A stretch of 64,000 nucleotides of DNA from assembly GCA_001949185.1 (NCBI GenBank), contig BDGG01000001.1, positions 8,155,067-8,219,066 of the forward strand, given 5' to 3'. Of this stretch, positions 60,001 to 64,000 are shown in pieces. How positions within the stretch are numbered: position 1 is the stretch's first letter; each line of letters opens with the position of its first letter. A program made the translations under genes and the position numbers. The notes under the pieces were generated by a model. The model worked only from the letters and a program-made list of their open reading frames with translations. It searched no databases and was not told the DNA's origin. This DNA comes from Ramazzottius varieornatus. Taxonomy: Eukaryota > Tardigrada > Eutardigrada > Parachela > Ramazzottiidae.

Positions 60001-63000
60001 TACAGTGTAGTCATCCTCAATGCTTTATGCATCGACCACTGTCTTCCTTCCTCACCACGGTGGCACTGACAAACATTAAACTTCACTACTGTGCACTAAA
60101 CTCAAGCTGTATGCAACTTCCGTGAGTGAACCGCGCTGTCAAACGCGCAAATACCGCCCCGGTCCGAAACCCCACGGACTAGTCATGCTTTTCCACGTCA
60201 TACTCTCATGTTATCGCACTTCATCATTACGAGGCGAAAGCATGGTTTTCGGGTCAGACTTCCCACCGGGTGCCTAGCAGAGCAAAGCGAAAGTGGTATT
60301 AACAGCTGGAGGGGATTGTTTGCTGCGTCTAGCTTTTGAAGATTGTCGCTTCCATTGGGCAGATTGTTTACGTAATACGCCAGAGAGACTCCTCACCAAA
60401 GTTGACTTCCATTTCATCTCAACTGTCTGTCGGCAGCCCGCGTCACACTTGCCTTCACCCGATATTACATCCTCATTCAAAAATTTCCCAGTGCATTTTT
60501 CGATGCTCTTTCCTCCAGACATGCGCCACTGATGACTCCGATATCGATCTCACTACTTCAACTCCCTTTATGCTTCTTGATGAGCACAGGGCCGTGGCAA
60601 ACTCCTCGCACACTCTTCCTCTCAAGTTCGAACTGCAAATTCTAACCCACACTTTCTTCGTCTGCGCAAGTCATTAGTAGTCTCACGCTTTTAGAGAGCT
60701 TAACCTTATGACACCATGTCCATGCGCGAGATCGTCGAGATCATTTTCCCCCAAGTGGCGCACACTGCCAGTTAACACCAACCGCGTGCACCATTTGAAA
60801 ACATGATCCTGACGAATATGTTTTTCCAAGTGGCGCGCTTTGTCTCTGTCTTAGTATAATAGCCGGCGCCACTTTGAAATACAGTCTTGTGGAGTAATGA
60901 GTCCCTGGCCTGTGTCCCAGTCCGCTTTTTACTGGGGCCAACACAGTTCACTGCGCTTTGATCCTATACGTCGCTCAAGCCTAACCCTACCGCACAAGCT
61001 ACAATGAGGAGTTGGATAGACTTACCTTCCGGTCGATACTGCGCCACAATAGTCACCAGGTTCCCCGCTCCTTTCAAGGCTTCGGCGGCATCCTGCAAAA
61101 GAAGCAGCCTAGTCTTCACTTCTTCCTCGAAACTCGACTGTAACCCTACAAGTTAACGACGAGGAAGCCAAGAAGAAAAACACAATCATGTGTACCTCGT
61201 GCGAAGCGTGCTTGATGTTGATTCCATTGACGCTGATAATTCGATCACCTGGAAGGGAAAAAAGGTCTCTTCGTTCAGCTCTCTGACAACAGAAGTCATC
61301 ACGAGCGACTTTTGACAAACTGTACTCTGGAAAAAAGAGGCAAAGAAAGGATAAAGGTACCTCGTTTCAGCTGTCCATTGAGGTCGCAACTTCCGCCTGG
61401 GATAATGTAGGAGATGTAGATGCCTTCCCCTTCCTCTCCCCCGACGATATTAAACCCTAGACCGCCCGGACCTTTCGTCAACACGACAGTTCGAAGCTCC
61501 CTGCAACACAGAACAATATTCCCATGATACCTATCGAAAAGAAAACACTTTGGCAAGATTCCCCCAGTAGACGGGTAACACCGGATGGTTTTTCGAAGTG
61601 GCGCATAGGCTGAGCCAAAATTAATGAAACTTTCCGCCACTTGAAATAACAATCTCTATCAATTTATTTACCCACGTCCCAATTCTTTCTGACGTTTTTC
61701 CATCTAATGTTCATTTCGGATAATTGGAATCCGATTTTTGTTTCCGATTTATAGAAAGATAACCAAATTATTTTTCCAGATTTTATCACCTGGAAGGTTC
61801 TCCTTGGTCCTCGTTGGAGTCGGTGGAGGCGACCGGTGCTTTGTAGACGGGCATCTCGGTGGTGTCGCTTCGTTCGCTCCTGGTTCCCGGTGTAGGACTT
61901 CGTTCGTTACGGCCTCGTTGAGCAGGTGAATCGAAGGCAAAGTTGCTGGAGGAGGGATAGCGTTGAGCAGGCGAGTCGCGACGGATAGGACCATCGAGTC
62001 CATCCGCGAGGCCACTATGTGCCACCAAGGACGGTGTGGAGCTGCTGACGATCCCTTCGCTCCACGATTCCGGAAGGGTGGCGGCACGCTCGACATGCAG
62101 CGTCACCGTCTCTCCGGTCGACTTTAGGACGTTGACGGCAAAGTCATGCTGACAGTTCCGCACGTCGGTTTCTCCTACCTGTCAAATTCACAACAATAAA
62201 CATCAGAATTCGCTTTACTGCTCAGAGACATGTTCCCCGAATCTCCGAAGGAATTCCCTTGCAAGAAAGCCATTGGGGAGCTCGGCAGACAAACTCGCTT
62301 AGATAATTTTCTCCAGTGGCGCAAGTTTTCAGCGTTTCTGGTTGACAGCCTGCGCCACTTGAAGAAAACAATCTTCTCGAGCTTGTTTGCCTACTGTGAG
62401 TCCCACCTGAAAACTACTGGACTTCTGCACGATCGTTTAGAGACGCACTGATAAAGACAAGCTACTTCTGTCTTCGCCGAAAGCAATCAACAGAACTTCC
62501 GGCAGAAATACGGCCGGTGAAATCGCTGAAGGTGATTTCCCCCGAAGACGCATAAACAACAATCAAAAGAATAATGTCCAGAATGACGTTCGGCAACTCG
62601 CGAAACGCCAAAGCTCGAGAAATAAAATGAAATTTTACAGCCAATTTTGAGAACTGTCGCGCGGAATGATTTCTCGGTAGGAAATATTTGGAATGGAAAA
62701 TGTGCGAGGAAGTGTCGAGTGAAAGATTTACTCACCGCCAGAATTTTGTCCTCGACCTGTAGTCTGCCATCTACCCAAGCAGCTCCGCCTTCGACAATCT
62801 TGGTGATAAAAATGCCATTATCGCCCAGGACGTGCTGATTACCAATTCCACCAGCAATGCTAATACCCAAACCTAAACACCAACAAGCAAACCAACCTTT
62901 AACCCTTTCACCAACAAGTGCAAACAGCCAATTTGTTCCACCGTGAGTGTTCAGATTTCTTCATCAGCCCAGAATTCCCAGCGAGGCAAACAGGAGCTCG

Positions 63001-63856
63001 GCAAACAAACTCGGCTGGGTTTATCCTCCCAAGTGGCGCACGTTTCCCATATCCCTTGCTGGAAGCGTGCTCCACTATGAAAACGCCGATCTTGTCGAGT
63101 TTATATGTAATGGTTTTAATTTTGAAAAAGCTTCTTTTCGCTGGATGATTTACCCTTTCTGGAGAATCTCATTCGGTGTATGGTGTGAAGAGCTATTTCG
63201 AAGACTTTTTCCATGGTAGTAAACACGCCATGAAATTTACATACGGTACCTCGATTGCCTTTGACAATGTCAAAGCGCATCTTCTGGGGCTTTCTTCGCT
63301 TGATGCGTAGCGTCAGGATGTTGCCTGCTCGTCGAAGAGCGGCGACAGCCACTTCGTGGTCGACATCAACGACGGCATCATCGTTGATCTGCAGTACCGT
63401 GTCACCGACCTGAAGAACTCTTCGCTAAGCGAGAGAAACATCGAACAAAGAAAAAAGAGCGAGACCTTACTTTAAGCCGCCCATCTAATTGCGCCGCTCC
63501 GCCCTCGATGATCTTGCTGATGTAGATGGAGGGATCGTTGTCGACGTGTGGATTATCGTTTCCGCCAGAGATGGAAAAGCCCAAGCCCGTTGCACCCTGA
63601 CGAGAACAAATTCCCTTTATTCACTTAAGCTTTGCTCCCTTCATCAGCAAGCTCAATCAATACCAATCATCACGGCAGGGAAGACGGAAGACTTGCTACA
63701 AAGTGATCCAGAGTTACTCACGCGCTCCAGAATAATCTCTTGGTATTCAAAGTCCGAGCCGGAAGCTGCAGCGTCAAGTGCTGCTTGACTGGTTGCTGTT
63801 GCTGGCACAGTATCCCCAAAGGAGTTGAATGAAGAGCGACTGGGCCGCTGACTTGC
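57083..63856 (-). CDS. dlg: Discs-large MAGUK scaffold (5' end outside the window)
   Basis: Membrane-associated guanylate kinase scaffold of cell junctions and synapses. Fourteen exons are visible on the minus strand, joining in phase to 773 aa: 63856-63722, 63596-63471, 63409-63250, 62872-62736, 62178-61790, 61500-61361, 61248-61196, 61092-61026, 59298-59196, 58783-58607, 58535-58333, 58166-57987, 57885-57743, 57391-57083. PDZ1 ([13 protein letters not shown]), PDZ2 ([13 protein letters not shown]) and PDZ3 ([17 protein letters not shown]) come first. SH3 follows ([29 protein letters not shown]) and then the guanylate-kinase-like domain ([11 protein letters not shown]...[14 protein letters not shown]...[12 protein letters not shown]...WVPSKERI). 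A Ser/Pro-rich linker lies between PDZ2 and PDZ3. The first visible exon begins after an acceptor, so the true start (possibly with an L27 domain) is upstream. Six introns carry hairpin repeats. Confidence 0.97.
57515..57708. repeat. Hairpin repeat in Dlg last intron, two units
   Basis: CCATGTGGTGCACGTTTC ... AAGCGTGCGCCACTTGG and AAAATGGCGCACCTATCC ... AGCATGCGCCACTCGG, ending TTGCCGAGTTTGTTTGCC. Confidence 0.83.
58853..59108. repeat. Hairpin repeat array in Dlg SH3-proximal intron, three units
   Basis: Starts AAACTCGACAAGACC. Three units follow with left arms CCAAGTGGCGCACACTTCC, CAAGTGGGGCACACTTC and CCAAGTGGCTCACGCTTCC. Right arms carry the CGCCACT core, with the first diverged to TACGCTACTT. 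Confidence 0.82.
59300..61025 (-). other. Longest Dlg intron (1.7 kb), mostly unrecognised
   Basis: Between the PDZ3-terminal exon and the linker exon. Apart from hairpin repeats near 60748-60895 it holds no gene or transposon I recognise. Open frames at 60274-60677 have no motif. Confidence 0.5.
60748..60895. repeat. Hairpin repeat in the long Dlg intron, two units
   Basis: CCCAAGTGGCGCACACTGCC ... CCGCGTGCACCATTTG and CCAAGTGGCGCGCTTTGTC ... GCCGGCGCCACTTTG, with CTTGTGGAGTAATG to the right. Confidence 0.78.
61568..61665. repeat. Hairpin repeat in Dlg intron before PDZ3
   Basis: One unit: CGAAGTGGCGCATAGGC with TTTCCGCCACTTG, somewhat diverged. Confidence 0.7.
62276..62392. repeat. Hairpin repeat in Dlg PDZ2 intron
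   Basis: One full unit with outer arms GGGAGCTCGGCAGACAAACTC and TCTCGAGCTTGTTTGCC, around CAGTGGCGCAAGTTTTC ... AGCCTGCGCCACTTG. Confidence 0.85.
62994..63105. repeat. Hairpin repeat in Dlg PDZ1/PDZ2 intron
   Basis: One full unit: GAGCTCGGCAAACAAACTCG, CCAAGTGGCGCACGTTTCC ... AAGCGTGCTCCACTATG, then CTTGTCGAGTTTATA. Confidence 0.84.
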
Positions 63857-64000
63857 CTAAAACAACCACAGAAACGTAACTCAATTAACAGGTCGTGTTC
63901 ACCGCACGGCGCGCCACAACAAACACATGGCGTCACCACCACATGACATGCTTTGAGTGGTACAACCAAGCATGCACCGTTGAAAGCCAGCATTGATTAC
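63857..64000 (-). other. Dlg intron running off the window edge
   Basis: Follows (on the minus strand, precedes) the acceptor at 63857-63859. The open frame through here does not look like Dlg coding sequence. Confidence 0.6.

Overview
This window is eukaryotic nuclear DNA. Almost every protein gene is split by short GT-AG introns, and spliced reading frames joined across those introns stay in phase and give full-length metazoan proteins. The genes present are Rab6, Discs-large, AMPK gamma, a MOSPD1-type protein, GNPAT, homogentisate dioxygenase, the queuine tRNA-ribosyltransferase and RPAP2. Together with two cuticlin/dusky-type ZP proteins they point to an animal, most likely an ecdysozoan. 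A tardigrade is my best guess, but nothing in the window proves it.

The window has two halves. From 1 to about 17.6 kb it is gene-poor and full of mobile DNA. TIR elements flanked by TA lie at 1231-1773, 2570-2979, 14880-15157 and 16131-16679. A MULE transposon (8783-13146) with a decayed FLYWCH/MULE transposase is interrupted by a 1778-bp DDE transposon, and a 724-bp deletion derivative of the MULE lies at 4362-5085. The only host genes recognisable in this half are dead: a receptor-type guanylate cyclase relic (about 13500-14822) and a rhodopsin-family GPCR relic (about 15276-17516).

From 17.8 to 64 kb the DNA is gene-dense. In order: GNPAT (-), HGD (+), an unrecognised conserved protein (-), a tandem helix-turn-helix protein (+), Rab6 (-), a large AT-rich inverted repeat around a 50-bp assembly gap, RPAP2 (+), ZP protein 1 (+), QTRT1-like TGT (+), ZP protein 2 (+), AMPK gamma (-), a protein with three chromodomains plus a chromoshadow-like domain (+), a MOSPD1-like protein (+), and Discs-large (-), which runs off the right edge.

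A short palindromic repeat, called 'hairpin repeat' here, occurs at about 27 loci. Its core is AAGTGGCGCACG ... CGTGCGCCACTT. It is absent from the first 13 kb and from about 17.6 kb onward lies almost always inside introns, sometimes as arrays of two to four units. One copy has a TA-flanked transposon inserted exactly in its loop.

The most unusual items are the triple-chromodomain HP1-like gene, the intronic hairpin repeat, the nested transposons with readable target-site duplications, the two adjacent pseudogenes of signalling receptors, and the paired ZP genes with long low-complexity inserts between ZP-N and ZP-C.
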